A DNA stretch of 34,982 nt from an uncultured Phocaeicola sp. (GCA_947626525.1 CANQSM010000030.1:1-34982); one strand, 5' to 3'; numbered from the stretch's first letter, positions 8,729-18,145 are shown. The notes: generated from the letters alone by a model not told the origin. Numbers and translations: made by a program.

Positions 8729-9730
8729 ATGTGGTGTAAATCTTATATCCTGTTGGTATGCTGTCTGTGTCTGGCCGCTTGTGAGTGGGGAGCCGGAGGG
8801 GAGAAAAAAGGCACTGATGTGGATATTAAGGTTTGTCGGTTTGACAAGCTGTTGAGCGAGTATGTCTCACTCAACAGCTTTTCTGCCTTGCAAAAGATGA
8901 ATACGGAATACCCTCAGGAGACTAAAATCCTGGTAGAGGACGTGCTGACGGTCGGTGAAGTGGATGATGACCGTATCAATAGTTTATTGAAAGCCTATTA
9001 TGCGGATTCCACTATTCGTGTACTGATGCAGGACGCACTGGAAAAGTTCGGCGATATGAAAGACATTGAGCGGCAGTTGACGAAAGGATTCCGCCGCTTG
9101 AAAAAAGAAATCCCGTCGCTTAAAGTACCCAGGGTGTATGCGCAGATTTCGGCATTGAACCAGTCGGTGGTTGTGGGTGACAGTATTTTAGGTTTCAGTA
9201 TTGATAAATATATGGGGGCGGACTATCCGTTGTATAAGAAATATTATTATGATTACCAGTGCCGCACCATGGAACCTTCCCGTATTGTTCTGGATTGTTT
9301 TATGTATTATTTGATTAGTGAATATCCTTTTCCGTGGGAGTGGAACCGTTCTTTGGTCGACCGTATGATGTATAGCGGTAAGATGCATTGGATTATTTCA
9401 CGGATATTGGATTATGACTCGTTGGAAGAGGAGATAGGATATACGAAAGCTGAGGCTGCCTGGTGCGAGAAAAATCGGAAGGAAATATGGAATTATGTCA
9501 TACAGAACCGTCATTTGGATGCCAAGGATCCGATGTTGCTTCGTATGTATTTACGTCCGGCCCCCTGTACGGCTTGCTTCGGGAATGATTCTCCTTTTGA
9601 ACTGGGAGTATGGATAGGGGCCCAGATAATAGATGTGTACATGAAGAAAAACAAGGAGGTAACGATTGCCGGATTGCTGGAAGACAATGATTACAGAAAA
9701 ATGTTGGCTGATATACAGTTCAAATTATAA
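8729..9730 (+). CDS. gldB: gliding motility lipoprotein GldB
   Basis: This is a 333-residue lipoprotein with leader LCLAAC (lipidated Cys18). The start at ATG 8729 is chosen because the lipobox then sits at the normal distance; an upstream in-frame ATG at 8669 would overlap fabI by 56 bases. The mature sequence carries features of the GldB family: DVDIKVCRFDKLL near the start, an FSIDKYMGADYPLYKKYYY segment, and PAPCTACFGNDSPFELGVWIGAQI near the C-terminus. GldB was defined in gliding Bacteroidetes, where it supports gliding and type IX secretion. Non-gliding Bacteroides keep it, and its role there is unclear. It lies between fabI and the rsmI-like gene with short gaps (4 and 14 bp), indicating an operon. 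Confidence 0.92.
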   Translation: MWCKSYILLVCCLCLAACEWGAGGEKKGTDVDIKVCRFDKLLSEYVSLNSFSALQKMNTEYPQETKILVEDVLTVGEVDDDRINSLLKAYYADSTIRVLMQDALEKFGDMKDIERQLTKGFRRLKKEIPSLKVPRVYAQISALNQSVVVGDSILGFSIDKYMGADYPLYKKYYYDYQCRTMEPSRIVLDCFMYYLISEYPFPWEWNRSLVDRMMYSGKMHWIISRILDYDSLEEEIGYTKAEAAWCEKNRKEIWNYVIQNRHLDAKDPMLLRMYLRPAPCTACFGNDSPFELGVWIGAQIIDVYMKKNKEVTIAGLLEDNDYRKMLADIQFKL

Positions 9731-9744
9731 TATACCTGATTCTT

Positions 9745-10449
9745 ATGGAAACTGCGCTGTATTTATTGCCTGTTACGTTGGGCGATACTTCAATTGAGTC
9801 TGTTTTGCCTGCTTATAATCGGGAAATCATTCTTGGCATGAGGCATTTTATTGTAGAAGACGTGCGTTCAGCCCGCCGTTTCTTGAAGAAAGTGGACAAG
9901 GACATAGACATTGATACGCTCAGTTTTTATCCTTTAAACAAACATACTTCTCCGGAAGAAATTTCAGGTTATTTGAAACCGTTGGCCGAAGGACATTCCA
10001 TGGGAGTCATTTCGGAAGCAGGCTGTCCGGCTGTGGCAGACCCTGGGGCGGATGTCGTAGCCATTGCGCAACAGAAGAATTTGAAAGTGGTTCCATTGGT
10101 AGGCCCTTCATCCATTATTCTTTCTGTCATGGCTTCCGGATTTAACGGACAAAGTTTCGCTTTTCATGGCTATCTTCCGATAGAGCCGGGGGAGAGAGCG
10201 AAAATGCTGAAGCTGCTTGAACAGAGAATCTATTCGGAAAACCAGACACAGCTTTTCATAGAGACCCCTTACCGGAATAACAAGATGACGGAGGAGATAT
10301 TACGGACATGTCGGCCGCAGACAAAAATGTGCATTGCCGCTAATCTGACATGTGAGGGCGAATATATCAAGACCCGTACGGTCAAGGAATGGAAAGGAAA
10401 AGTGCCTGACCTTTCTAAGATTCCTTGTATCTTTTTGCTTTATAAATAG
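9745..10449 (+). CDS. SAM-dependent methyltransferase, RsmI-like (tetrapyrrole methylase fold)
   Basis: This 234-residue cytosolic protein matches the RsmI family (16S rRNA C1402 2'-O-methyltransferase). LYLLPVTLGD replaces the usual LYxVxTPIGN at the start. GVISEAGCPAVADPG (about 88-102) corresponds to the family signature VSDAGTPxISDPG, and GPSSIILSVMASGF and FHGYLP follow as in RsmI. It is shorter than E. coli RsmI (about 286) because the C-terminal extension is absent. The deviating N-terminal motif and short length are common in Bacteroidetes paralogues, so methylation of 16S rRNA is probable but not certain. It is the last gene of the fabI-gldB operon and ends 22 bp from the convergent peptidase gene. 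Confidence 0.85.
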   Translation: METALYLLPVTLGDTSIESVLPAYNREIILGMRHFIVEDVRSARRFLKKVDKDIDIDTLSFYPLNKHTSPEEISGYLKPLAEGHSMGVISEAGCPAVADPGADVVAIAQQKNLKVVPLVGPSSIILSVMASGFNGQSFAFHGYLPIEPGERAKMLKLLEQRIYSENQTQLFIETPYRNNKMTEEILRTCRPQTKMCIAANLTCEGEYIKTRTVKEWKGKVPDLSKIPCIFLLYK

Positions 10450-10471
10450 CGTGGGCAGGCGCTTTCATGGC

Positions 10472-12679
10472 TTATTTTAAATGAGTCTTGAAAAATTTGG
10501 CTATGAGCGAGTAAATATGGTAACTTGTATTTCCTCCCCGAATGCCATGATTGCGATTTGTATATACTTGCATCTGGAATTGGATACCCGCTTGCACCAA
10601 TGCTTCACTGTACTCTGCCGTATTACGGAAATGGACATTATCATCGGCCATTCCATGTACCAGCAACAACTCTCCGTGTAAGTCGTTTACACGCTCCAGT
10701 GCGGAAGAGCTACGATATCCGTCTCCATTTTCTTTAGGAGTACGCATATAACGTTCTGTATAGACGGAATCATAATATTTCCAGCAGGTTGGAGGGGCTA
10801 CGGCCACTCCCGCGGCAAAAACGGGTGTTCCTTCACTCATGGCCATTAATGTGTTGTATCCTCCGAAACTCCATCCCCAGATACCTATCGCTTCTTTGTT
10901 TATATAAGGCAGGGAACCTAAATATTTGGCTGCTTCCACTTGGTCTTTTGCTTCCTTGACTCCCAGATTCATGTAAGTGCATTTTTCGAATTCCGCGCCT
11001 CGTCCTCCGGTTCCCCGTCCGTCAATGCATACACTGATAAATCCTTCCTGGGCCAGATAAGCTTCCCAGATGCATCCTTCACCTTTCTCACCTATGTTCC
11101 AGCTGTCTTTTACCATTTGTGAACCCGGACCGCTGTATTGGTACATGATGACCGGATATTTCTTGGATGAATCAAAATGGGCTGGTTTCACCATCCATCC
11201 GTTAAGTTGGATTCCATCAGATGTGGTGAACTGGAACAACTCTTTTTGTGGCATGTCCAGTCTTTTCAGTTTTTCTTTCAAAGCCTGGTTGTCCAGCAAG
11301 GTGACGAGTGTTTTTCCGTTATGGTCATGGAGCGAATAGACCGGTGGCGTGTTCAGGTCCGAATAAGTATTCATGAAATAGCGGAAGTTGGTACTGAAGA
11401 TGGAACTGTTGCTTCCATGCCCTTTGGTCAATTCTGTTTTTCTGCCTTTGGCATCTATTTTATAGGTCGCATTATGCAACGGATTTCCTTCGTTGCTCTC
11501 AAAATAGAAAGAATTGGTAGTTTCGTCCCATCCGATGAATGAGGTGACTTCGTAATCTCCCCGGGTGACTTGCTTTACCAGATTGCCCCCTAATGTGTAC
11601 CAGTATATATGATTGTAGCCGTCCCTTTCACTCATTAGAGCAAAGTGATCCTTGTAGAATACGATGTTCTCGTATGCGTTTTCTTTGATATATTGGGGCG
11701 CTTCATCGCATACTATTAGTTTGCAGACCGTAGAGCGCGGATTGGCCATATATATGTCGAAACGGTTCTGGTTGCGGTTTAGAGTCATGATAGCCAGCAT
11801 GTCCGGATTTTGCGTAAACTTGATGCGCGGAATATATCCGTCGGTTTCTAAGGGCAGTTCCATTTTACGCGTTACCCTGCTTTTTATATCAAATGTATGT
11901 ACTGTGACATCCGAATTTTTAGCTCCGGCAACCGGATACTTGTAACTGTATGCCCCCGGGTATTCATCAAACTGGTTCAGGGAAGGCTCCATGCCCTTAT
12001 ATAGAGGAAAGGAGAACATCGGGACTTTGGACTCGTCGAAACGGATGTACGCAATCATTTTACTGTCTGCGCTGAAATCAAAGGCCCTGTTGTATCCGAA
12101 CTCTTCTTCGTTTACCCAGTCGGGTATACCGTTGAGTATTTCATTGAATTTGCCGTCTTTGGTTATCTGCGACTCACTGTTGTTGAACAATAATTTTACA
12201 AGGAAAATATTGTTTTCCCTTACAAAGGCGATATTATTTCCGTCCGGCGAGAATAAGGGCACTTGCTGCGGCCCGTTTTTGGATAGGGGCTCCAATGTAT
12301 TATTCTTTACAGTGTAAAGATAATATTGGGCTGTGAACGAGCGGCGGTAAATGAGTTTGGTCTCTGTCTGAATGAGGATACGGCTCTCATCCGGTGACAT
12401 GATGTATCCCTCAATCCTCTTTAGCTTATGGTTACGCGCGGTTTCTATATCGAATATGATTCCGGCTTCCTCTCCGGTTTTGAATGAATATTTGACGATG
12501 CGTTTGCCGTCGGGACTGATTTGGGCGTAATGCTCTCCGTCGAGTAATGGATTGACTCCATATATGCGTTGTGAACGGTAAGTGCCGTTGATGACGTCTT
12601 TTAGGCTCAGCTTATCGGCCGCCTTTGTAAGCAACGTGGACAAGAGGCATAATATGACTATAAAGGTTGTCTTTTTCAT
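10472..12679 (-). CDS. dipeptidyl peptidase IV-like S9 family serine peptidase
   Basis: This is a 735-residue secreted/periplasmic peptidase with a Sec signal (KKTTFIVILCLLSTLLTKA). Residues about 90-450 form the DPPIV_N beta-propeller (SPDGKRIVKYSFKTG, WVNEEEFGYNRAF). The propeller residues WVNEEEF carry the Glu pair that binds the substrate N-terminus. The C-terminal alpha/beta hydrolase domain has the nucleophile in WGWSFGGYN (Ser604), the acid in MADDNVH (about 679) and the base in NRNHGI (His711). The family removes X-Pro or X-Ala dipeptides from peptide N-termini, and in Bacteroides these enzymes can act on host peptides. All residues needed for activity are present. It is a monocistronic gene with its own -7 element, divergent from the radical SAM gene. 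Confidence 0.95.
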   Translation of the reverse strand: MKKTTFIVILCLLSTLLTKAADKLSLKDVINGTYRSQRIYGVNPLLDGEHYAQISPDGKRIVKYSFKTGEEAGIIFDIETARNHKLKRIEGYIMSPDESRILIQTETKLIYRRSFTAQYYLYTVKNNTLEPLSKNGPQQVPLFSPDGNNIAFVRENNIFLVKLLFNNSESQITKDGKFNEILNGIPDWVNEEEFGYNRAFDFSADSKMIAYIRFDESKVPMFSFPLYKGMEPSLNQFDEYPGAYSYKYPVAGAKNSDVTVHTFDIKSRVTRKMELPLETDGYIPRIKFTQNPDMLAIMTLNRNQNRFDIYMANPRSTVCKLIVCDEAPQYIKENAYENIVFYKDHFALMSERDGYNHIYWYTLGGNLVKQVTRGDYEVTSFIGWDETTNSFYFESNEGNPLHNATYKIDAKGRKTELTKGHGSNSSIFSTNFRYFMNTYSDLNTPPVYSLHDHNGKTLVTLLDNQALKEKLKRLDMPQKELFQFTTSDGIQLNGWMVKPAHFDSSKKYPVIMYQYSGPGSQMVKDSWNIGEKGEGCIWEAYLAQEGFISVCIDGRGTGGRGAEFEKCTYMNLGVKEAKDQVEAAKYLGSLPYINKEAIGIWGWSFGGYNTLMAMSEGTPVFAAGVAVAPPTCWKYYDSVYTERYMRTPKENGDGYRSSSALERVNDLHGELLLVHGMADDNVHFRNTAEYSEALVQAGIQFQMQVYTNRNHGIRGGNTSYHIYSLIAKFFKTHLK

Positions 12680-12710
12680 TGCAGTAACAGTTTGTTTTTA
12701 ATAATTGCTG

Positions 12711-12718
12711 CAAAAGTA
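12711..12718 (-). promoter_or_regulatory. putative -7 element for the S9 peptidase gene
   Basis: The - strand reads TACTTTTG (TAnnTTTG), 31 bases before the peptidase start codon. No clear -33 TTTG is visible. Confidence 0.45.
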
Positions 12719-12752
12719 ATGAAAATTCGGTGGATACCTTTTTATATTTTGT

Positions 12753-12760
12753 TATTTTTG
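12753..12760 (+). promoter_or_regulatory. putative -7 element for the radical SAM gene
   Basis: TATTTTTG matches TAnnTTTG and ends only 8 bases before the preferred ATG at 12769, implying a very short or absent 5' leader. Confidence 0.5.
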
Positions 12761-12768
12761 CGTTGGTT

Positions 12769-13719
12769 ATGGATAAAAATAAGATAGATACATCGCTTCT
12801 TTACAATGAGTTCAATGCGTTTCTGAAAAAACATTTTCCTTATAAGGTTCAGAAAATCTCCCTGGATGCCGGTTTCTCTTGCCCGAATCGTGACGGGTCC
12901 GTAGGATGGGGAGGCTGCACCTATTGTAATAACCGGACTTTCAATCCGGCATATTGTCATACGGAAAAGAGCATTGCCCTTCAGATGGAGGAAGGCAAGG
13001 CTTTTTTTGCTCATAAATATCCAGAAATGAAATATTTGGCTTATTTTCAGGCATACAGCAATACGTATGCGGGACTGGACGAGTTGAAACGGAAATATGA
13101 AGAGGCTTTGTCGGTGGAGGATGTGGTCGGATTGGTGATTGGCACCCGTCCGGATTGCATGCCGGATACGTTGCTTGATTATCTGGAAGAGCTGAATAAA
13201 TATGTTTTTTTAATAGTTGAGTATGGCATAGAAAGTACGAACGATGTAACTTTGCGGCGTATTAATCGTGGACATACCTATGCCGTGGCGGCTGAAACTG
13301 TTTGCCGGACTGCGGCGCGGGGCATTTATACGGGAGGGCATGTGATTTTAGGATTGCCGGGAGAAGAGAAAGAGGAGCTGATTGAACAGGCCGGCATATT
13401 GTCAGCGCTTCCGTTGACAACTTTGAAGCTTCATCAGCTGCAATTGATAAGAGGAACCCGTATGGGCCATGAATATATGCGGAGTCCGGAATCGTTCCAT
13501 TTGTATACGGCGGATGAGTATGCGGATTTGGTCATCGATTATATCGAGCGCATCCGGCCGGACTTGATTCTGGATCGTTTTATGTCGCAGTCGCCGAAAG
13601 AGCTGCTGATAGCTCCCGATTGGGGATTGAAGAATTATGAGTTCACCAATATGGTGAAAAGTCGCATGCGGCAGCGTGCGTCATATCAGGGAAGATATTA
13701 TGAAGATAAATTTAAATAG
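12769..13719 (+). CDS. TIGR01212 family radical SAM protein
   Basis: This is a 316-residue cytosolic radical SAM enzyme. The cluster-binding cysteines lie in FSCPNRDGSVGWGGCTYC (Cys38, Cys50, Cys53), the spaced arrangement typical of TIGR01212/YtqA-like proteins rather than CxxxCxxC. LVIGTRPDC, VEYGIEST and GHVILGLPGE are the usual radical SAM barrel motifs, and the C-terminal LIAPDWGLKN is a family feature. The reaction is not firmly known to me. The start at ATG 12769 is preferred over 12730, because the earlier ATG would precede the promoter-like element and adds a hydrophobic stretch foreign to the family. It is followed after 8 bp by the flavodiiron gene, so the two are probably one transcript. 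Confidence 0.92.
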   Translation: MDKNKIDTSLLYNEFNAFLKKHFPYKVQKISLDAGFSCPNRDGSVGWGGCTYCNNRTFNPAYCHTEKSIALQMEEGKAFFAHKYPEMKYLAYFQAYSNTYAGLDELKRKYEEALSVEDVVGLVIGTRPDCMPDTLLDYLEELNKYVFLIVEYGIESTNDVTLRRINRGHTYAVAAETVCRTAARGIYTGGHVILGLPGEEKEELIEQAGILSALPLTTLKLHQLQLIRGTRMGHEYMRSPESFHLYTADEYADLVIDYIERIRPDLILDRFMSQSPKELLIAPDWGLKNYEFTNMVKSRMRQRASYQGRYYEDKFK

Positions 13720-13727
13720 TTGGAACA

Positions 13728-14909
13728 ATGAAAATAAAAGGTAACGTACATTATGTAGGTGTGAACGATCGGACGAAGGCCCTTTTTGAAGGAATGTGGC
13801 CATTGCCTTACGGTGTTTCGTATAACTCGTATTTGATAACGGATAAGAAGATTGCGTTGGTAGATACCGTAGAGGTGGATTTCTTCGAGCGCTATTTGCG
13901 CAATATAAGGCAAGTGATAGGGGATAGGCCCATTGATTATTTGATTATCAACCACATGGAACCGGATCATTCCGGTTCCATCAATTTGATTCGGAAATAT
14001 TATCCGGAGATTACATTGGTGGGGAATAGGAAGACATTCGACTTTTTGACAGGATTTTATGGTACGGCGGAAAATTGTCTGGTCGTTTGTGAGGGAGATG
14101 TACTTTCTTTGGGACGTCATCATTTGAGATTTTACATGGTTCCCATGGTGCATTGGCCCGAAACGATGGTTTCTTTTGATGAGACGGAAGGCATACTTTT
14201 CTCGGGTGACGCGTTTGGATGTTTCGGAGCGTTGAACGGAGGAGTGTTGGATACCTCGATGGATACCACTCCTTACTGGAGCGAAATGGAGCGTTACTAT
14301 TCCAATATTGTCGGAAAATATGGCTCACCGGTTCAGAAAGCTTTGCAAAAGCTGAAAGGATTGGAGATAAACGTGATAGCTTCTACGCATGGGCCTGTAT
14401 GGACGGAACAGATATCCCGCGTTGTTACGACTTATGATCGTCTGAGCCGTTATGCTACGGAGCCGGGGCTTGTTATTTGTTACGGAAGCATGTATGGCCA
14501 TACCGGGTTGATGGCTGAGGCGATTGCGGAAGGAGCTTCAGAACGGGGAGTAAAAAAGATTGTGATGCATGATGTCACACGCGCCAACCATTCGTATATC
14601 ATAGCGGATATTTTCCGTTATAATGGATTGGCGGTCGGTGCTCCTACCTATAATGGGACGTTGTTCCCGGAAATGGAAGCTTTGTTGGGCAAGATTGTTT
14701 CCAGAGATATCAAAGGCCGCTATCTGGGTTATTTCGGCGGATGCAGTTGGGCAGGTCAGGCCGTGAAGCGGATTGCCGAGATTAATGAGCGTTTGAAATT
14801 TGAAGTAGTCGGCACTCCGGTCGAAATTAAGCATGGCGTCGATTCGGACAGTCTTGAACAATGTAAAATACTGGGAAGAGCCATGGCTGATAAGATCATG
14901 GCAGATTAA
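13728..14909 (+). CDS. flavodiiron protein (FprA/FDP-type O2 or NO reductase)
   Basis: This is a 393-residue cytosolic protein. The N-terminal metallo-beta-lactamase domain (about 1-245) carries the diiron ligands: HMEPDH (His76, Glu78, Asp80, His81), VHWPETM, GDAFGCFG and STHGPVW. The C-terminal flavodoxin domain (about 250-393) has the FMN phosphate loop YGSMYGHTGLM, APTYNGTLFPEM and FGGCSWAG. Flavodiiron proteins reduce O2 to water or NO to N2O and protect anaerobes. No rubredoxin or flavin reductase domain is fused, so an external electron donor is needed. Length and all ligands are normal. It ends before a strong bidirectional terminator. Confidence 0.95.
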   Translation: MKIKGNVHYVGVNDRTKALFEGMWPLPYGVSYNSYLITDKKIALVDTVEVDFFERYLRNIRQVIGDRPIDYLIINHMEPDHSGSINLIRKYYPEITLVGNRKTFDFLTGFYGTAENCLVVCEGDVLSLGRHHLRFYMVPMVHWPETMVSFDETEGILFSGDAFGCFGALNGGVLDTSMDTTPYWSEMERYYSNIVGKYGSPVQKALQKLKGLEINVIASTHGPVWTEQISRVVTTYDRLSRYATEPGLVICYGSMYGHTGLMAEAIAEGASERGVKKIVMHDVTRANHSYIIADIFRYNGLAVGAPTYNGTLFPEMEALLGKIVSRDIKGRYLGYFGGCSWAGQAVKRIAEINERLKFEVVGTPVEIKHGVDSDSLEQCKILGRAMADKIMAD

Positions 14910-14971
14910 GGAGTTAAGAAGATGTTCTCTAAGCCTTTTTCTTATGTCTGAGGGTTACCGCTTCAACTTAT

Positions 14972-15021
14972 AAAAAAGCCTTGCGAAAGTGTTGACACAC
15001 GATTCGCAAGGTTCGTTTTTT
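14972..15021. terminator. bidirectional rho-independent terminator
   Basis: The stem arms CCTTGCGAA (14979-14987) and TTCGCAAGG (15003-15011) are perfect and enclose a 15-nt loop. A6 at 14972-14977 and T6 at 15016-15021 give a U-tract in both directions. It ends the flavodiiron transcript (+) and the long polysaccharide operon (-). Confidence 0.88.
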
Positions 15022-15053
15022 ATCTGTAATAGTGCTGCGTGTAGTTTCATTAT

Positions 15054-16073
15054 TTATTCCAGACATAGTTTGCCATTGTCATCAAACCAGTCAGCAATCG
15101 CCTCTTCAAACGTGTAGCGGAAAGAGTACCCCGAATCGGCAAGCTTCTTGCCGCAAATGTTTGTGGATATCTGAAGTTTCCTCACACGAGCCGGACAGAT
15201 GCCCATCGGGCTGCCCAAACATTGGGCCATGTAAGCGGCCGGCATAATCAGGAGATTGGGGATATAGGGTACGGACCGCGTCAATCCTGTCACCTTTTTC
15301 ATGGCCTGTACGATGTGGTCGATTGTGTAAGCCGGCTCGTAACAGCAATTATACAGCTCTACCCCCTGTCCATGATGCTCCAGCCGATAGAGCATGAAAC
15401 GCACCAGTTCCTTTACGTATATGCAAGCCTTTATCGTATCCTTGCGTCCCGGATAAGCAAACGTATGCTTGCGTATGCCCCAATAAAGACGTGTAAAGTT
15501 CCCGTTCTCCCCCTTGCCGAACACCACGCCCGGGCGGACAATGGTCAGCTGCCTGTTCATTGCATCCTTCGCCTGCCATATCTGATGGATTTTCTCTGCC
15601 ACCAGCTTGGATATGCCGTATGGCGTATTCGGTGTGGGCAATGTCGTTTCCTCTTTCAGCTCCTCAGCCGCCCCGTAAGGAGCAATGGAAGAAGTAAACA
15701 CGATTTTCCTGATGCCATGTCTCTCCGCGAAGGCGCATACATTCTCCGCGCCGCGTATATTGGTCTCAAAATATTCATGATCCGGATGTCCGGGAGTACG
15801 ATGCACTGCCGCAAAGTTGAAGATGGCATCTTCCGGAGTAGGGACAAAAGGCACCTCCGCAACAGGTTTGCGCACATCACAATAGACAAAGGTGGATTTT
15901 AACGTCTCATCCTTCCGTAGCGGAGAATGATAATCCCTCTTTACGGCCGGAAGTGGAGTGCCGGGTGCTACGATATCAAGGTTATAAATAGTCGCTTCAG
16001 GGTGTACTTCTTTTAATAATTTAGTGAGATGTGTACCGATGAATCCGGTACCGCCAGTGATAAAATAGTTCAT
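15054..16073 (-). CDS. NAD-dependent epimerase/dehydratase (extended SDR)
   Basis: This is a 339-residue cytosolic extended SDR acting on a nucleotide sugar. The cofactor loop TGGTGFIG (6-13) is at the N-terminus, catalytic TSS sits at 127-129, and YGISK gives Tyr152 and Lys156. The C-terminal part (VRPGVVFGKGENGNFTRLYW, then the VYVKEL-like segment YVKELVRFM) is that of GalE/UDP-sugar epimerase relatives. The substrate is not readable from sequence. It is the last gene of the polysaccharide operon, starting just after the DUF4422 gene and ending at the bidirectional terminator. It probably makes or interconverts one of the sugar donors for the repeat unit. Confidence 0.9.
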   Translation of the reverse strand: MNYFITGGTGFIGTHLTKLLKEVHPEATIYNLDIVAPGTPLPAVKRDYHSPLRKDETLKSTFVYCDVRKPVAEVPFVPTPEDAIFNFAAVHRTPGHPDHEYFETNIRGAENVCAFAERHGIRKIVFTSSIAPYGAAEELKEETTLPTPNTPYGISKLVAEKIHQIWQAKDAMNRQLTIVRPGVVFGKGENGNFTRLYWGIRKHTFAYPGRKDTIKACIYVKELVRFMLYRLEHHGQGVELYNCCYEPAYTIDHIVQAMKKVTGLTRSVPYIPNLLIMPAAYMAQCLGSPMGICPARVRKLQISTNICGKKLADSGYSFRYTFEEAIADWFDDNGKLCLE

Positions 16074-16081
16074 ATCAACGA

Positions 16082-16858
16082 TTAAAAACTTTGTTTATAC
16101 TTTTTCCTGAAAAACTTTGCCATAATAAAGCCAATCACTTTCTTATGGAAATTCTTTTTCCCAAAATAGATATAATCAATCTCTTTATACGAAAGCCGGT
16201 TCTTCATTACCCATACATCCAAAAGCCGTTCGCTGACCCTTCCTATCAATCTGGCTTGAAACGGATCCATCCCGGGCAAATCATAATAAGTCTCTAACTT
16301 TTGTAATATCGGGAACATCCATTCACAATATTGATGAAATAATTCCCGTTTCATGATAAACATGTTGAATAAATGTTCACACCGTCTTTGCATGGCTTTA
16401 TCAAAGAAAGGCAGGTATTCCGGACATAGTCGTGAAATAACAATGCGGGTATTATCAAACTGTTTCCCGTCAAACGTATGGTCATAGTGCGAATATACCG
16501 TTTCAATATACAGCCTGCGCATTTTAGGTAATATCAAATCATATTTTTCACAGAGTGTTTGCGCTTCTTTCGATGTCAAAATGCTGTCCCAATCATTCTT
16601 TTTATGTTTGAAACAGAAATGCCTGCGGTAATGCGCTAACCCGATATAATCCGTCTCCAGATTCTTCCACGCCCAATAAACAGCGGTCAGTTCACTGTAA
16701 TAAGGATTCTTCTCTGAGATATTCTCCCCGTCATTGTCAGGCTGGTAGCCTAAGTCTGAATCAGGATGCAGTGCCTTGCCCACCTGTACGGGCAGGTACA
16801 CGTCGTCCTTGGGCATCTCACACTGCTTGTGTGCCGCCACCAAAATCTTGATGTTCAT
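16082..16858 (-). CDS. DUF4422 family polysaccharide biosynthesis protein (putative glycosyltransferase)
   Basis: This is a 258-residue cytosolic protein. The start at ATG 16858 is preferred because the family begins with MNIKILVAAHK; an in-frame ATG 69 bases upstream would add a basic, atypical leader. KILVAAHK, the ENISEKNPYYSELTAVYWAWKN region and IGLAHYRRHF are the DUF4422 signatures. Members occur almost only in capsule, O-antigen and LPS clusters and are treated as glycosyltransferases. Donor and acceptor are unknown. It lies 8 bp from the epimerase start, in the same operon. Confidence 0.88.
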   Translation of the reverse strand: MNIKILVAAHKQCEMPKDDVYLPVQVGKALHPDSDLGYQPDNDGENISEKNPYYSELTAVYWAWKNLETDYIGLAHYRRHFCFKHKKNDWDSILTSKEAQTLCEKYDLILPKMRRLYIETVYSHYDHTFDGKQFDNTRIVISRLCPEYLPFFDKAMQRRCEHLFNMFIMKRELFHQYCEWMFPILQKLETYYDLPGMDPFQARLIGRVSERLLDVWVMKNRLSYKEIDYIYFGKKNFHKKVIGFIMAKFFRKKYKQSF

Positions 16859-17024
16859 ATATGATGATTTTGTTCGATAGTTTCTATTCAAACAAGAAGG
16901 TCGGCATGGTTTCAGCAATAAGCCCATCTTTTAAATTCTGAATGAATACGAAAGACCTGTTCAACTTTGAATTTCAAACAGATAAATAAGTCACAAATGG
17001 AATTTTCATCAGAATGTATGTGCT

Positions 17025-18145
17025 TTAATCCGCATGATGAATATCGTGCAATATAAAAGATTTCAATTTCCTAAGTCCATATATGAAAGCAACAGGAAAG
17101 AATAATCCGCACAGCGTATAGACTATCAACAAGATTATATTATTCCCCAGTTTTGGAGTCATCAAATATTCCAATCCGCCGTCTACAACACCCAAGGCCA
17201 TCAACAGCATCGTACAAAGTTTGAAGCCAACGATATGCAATCCCATGATATAGAATGATTCCCTGCCACATACTTCCAATACTTTTCCGATACGCAGCTT
17301 TACCAGTTTCTTCGAGATAAAACATACGGCATAAAGTGCAGCCGTACATCCTACGGTAAGCTGCAATACATCTTTATATCCGTTGTGATTCATACCAATT
17401 GTGCCAATCAATAACGAAGATTCATACACAATCAATACGGCTGCTGCAAACAGATAAGGATTATCAAACTTCACTTTCAACCTGCCATGCAACTGCTGCC
17501 CAATGTATAACAATAACATTACCGATATGGCATTGCTGAATCGAGGTATCGTGATTCCATATACATTAGTCACCACACAGGAAACGGTTTGTAATACCAG
17601 TAATATAAGTGGGATGATGTACTCCCCCCCCCCCGTTTGCATTTATTAACAATATAACTGATAATACTATAGCCGCATAAAGCAAACAGCAAAGCATATA
17701 CAAACCACATCGCTCCCATTATCGGTTCACGTCCAGCACACAGCAAGGTCTTGATAATGCCTATCGCATATTCCTTCATATCCCATTCGGCAATCATTTT
17801 TTCTCCATATACTACGCCAGGCGAGTACCAGCTTAACTTGAAAAGCATGTTATGCAGCAGGGTGGCAGGCAGATAAATATAAAGAGCCGGCAAATAAAGC
17901 GACTTGAATTTTCCCTTGATGAAAGAAACAGGCTGCAACAACCGTTCGTCTTTCAAAAAGAATCCGCCAATCAAGAAGAATACCGGAACATGCCAGTACC
18001 ACCCCAGCATGGCACTGATATTGATAAACGAAAGTTTAGGATAAACAAAGTCTACGTGAAGTAAGACTACAGCTAAGATGGTAATGCCTTTGGCTATGTC
18101 GACATAGGCAGTACGGTTAGATACGTTTAATGATAGCGCATTCAT
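17025..18145 (-). pseudogene. acyltransferase family 3 membrane protein, frameshifted at a G11 tract (candidate phase-OFF state)
   Basis: The 5' part (from ATG 18145, MNALSLNVSNRTAYVDIAKG) and the 3' part (through the stop at 17025) are two halves of one acyltransferase_3/OafA-like integral membrane protein. They are broken by eleven G on the coding strand at 17624-17634. Upstream of the tract the frame reads NKCKRGGG and then runs into an unrelated 18-residue tail. Downstream, the other frame reads GGGEYIIPLILLVLQTV, a natural transmembrane continuation. With 9 or 12 G the two frames join. DIAKGITILAVVLLHVDFVYP carries the family's N-terminal helix with its His. Such proteins O-acylate surface glycans. 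A remote ATG at 18232 is less likely to be the start, since it would overlap the next gene. Because the only lesion is a long homopolymer, I read it as a reversible switch, not decay. Assembly error is the alternative. Confidence 0.88.
17624..17634 (-). repeat. poly-G (G11) tract inside acyltransferase gene
   Basis: Eleven consecutive C on the + strand are G11 on the coding strand. The tract sits mid-gene and sets the frame between the two halves of the acyltransferase. Lengths of 9 or 12 restore the full reading frame, while the present 11 does not. Confidence 0.95.

Noticed and set aside
15222-15902. 226-codon + strand frame
   Set aside because: It is antisense to the epimerase gene, which has an intact TGGTGFIG and YGISK.
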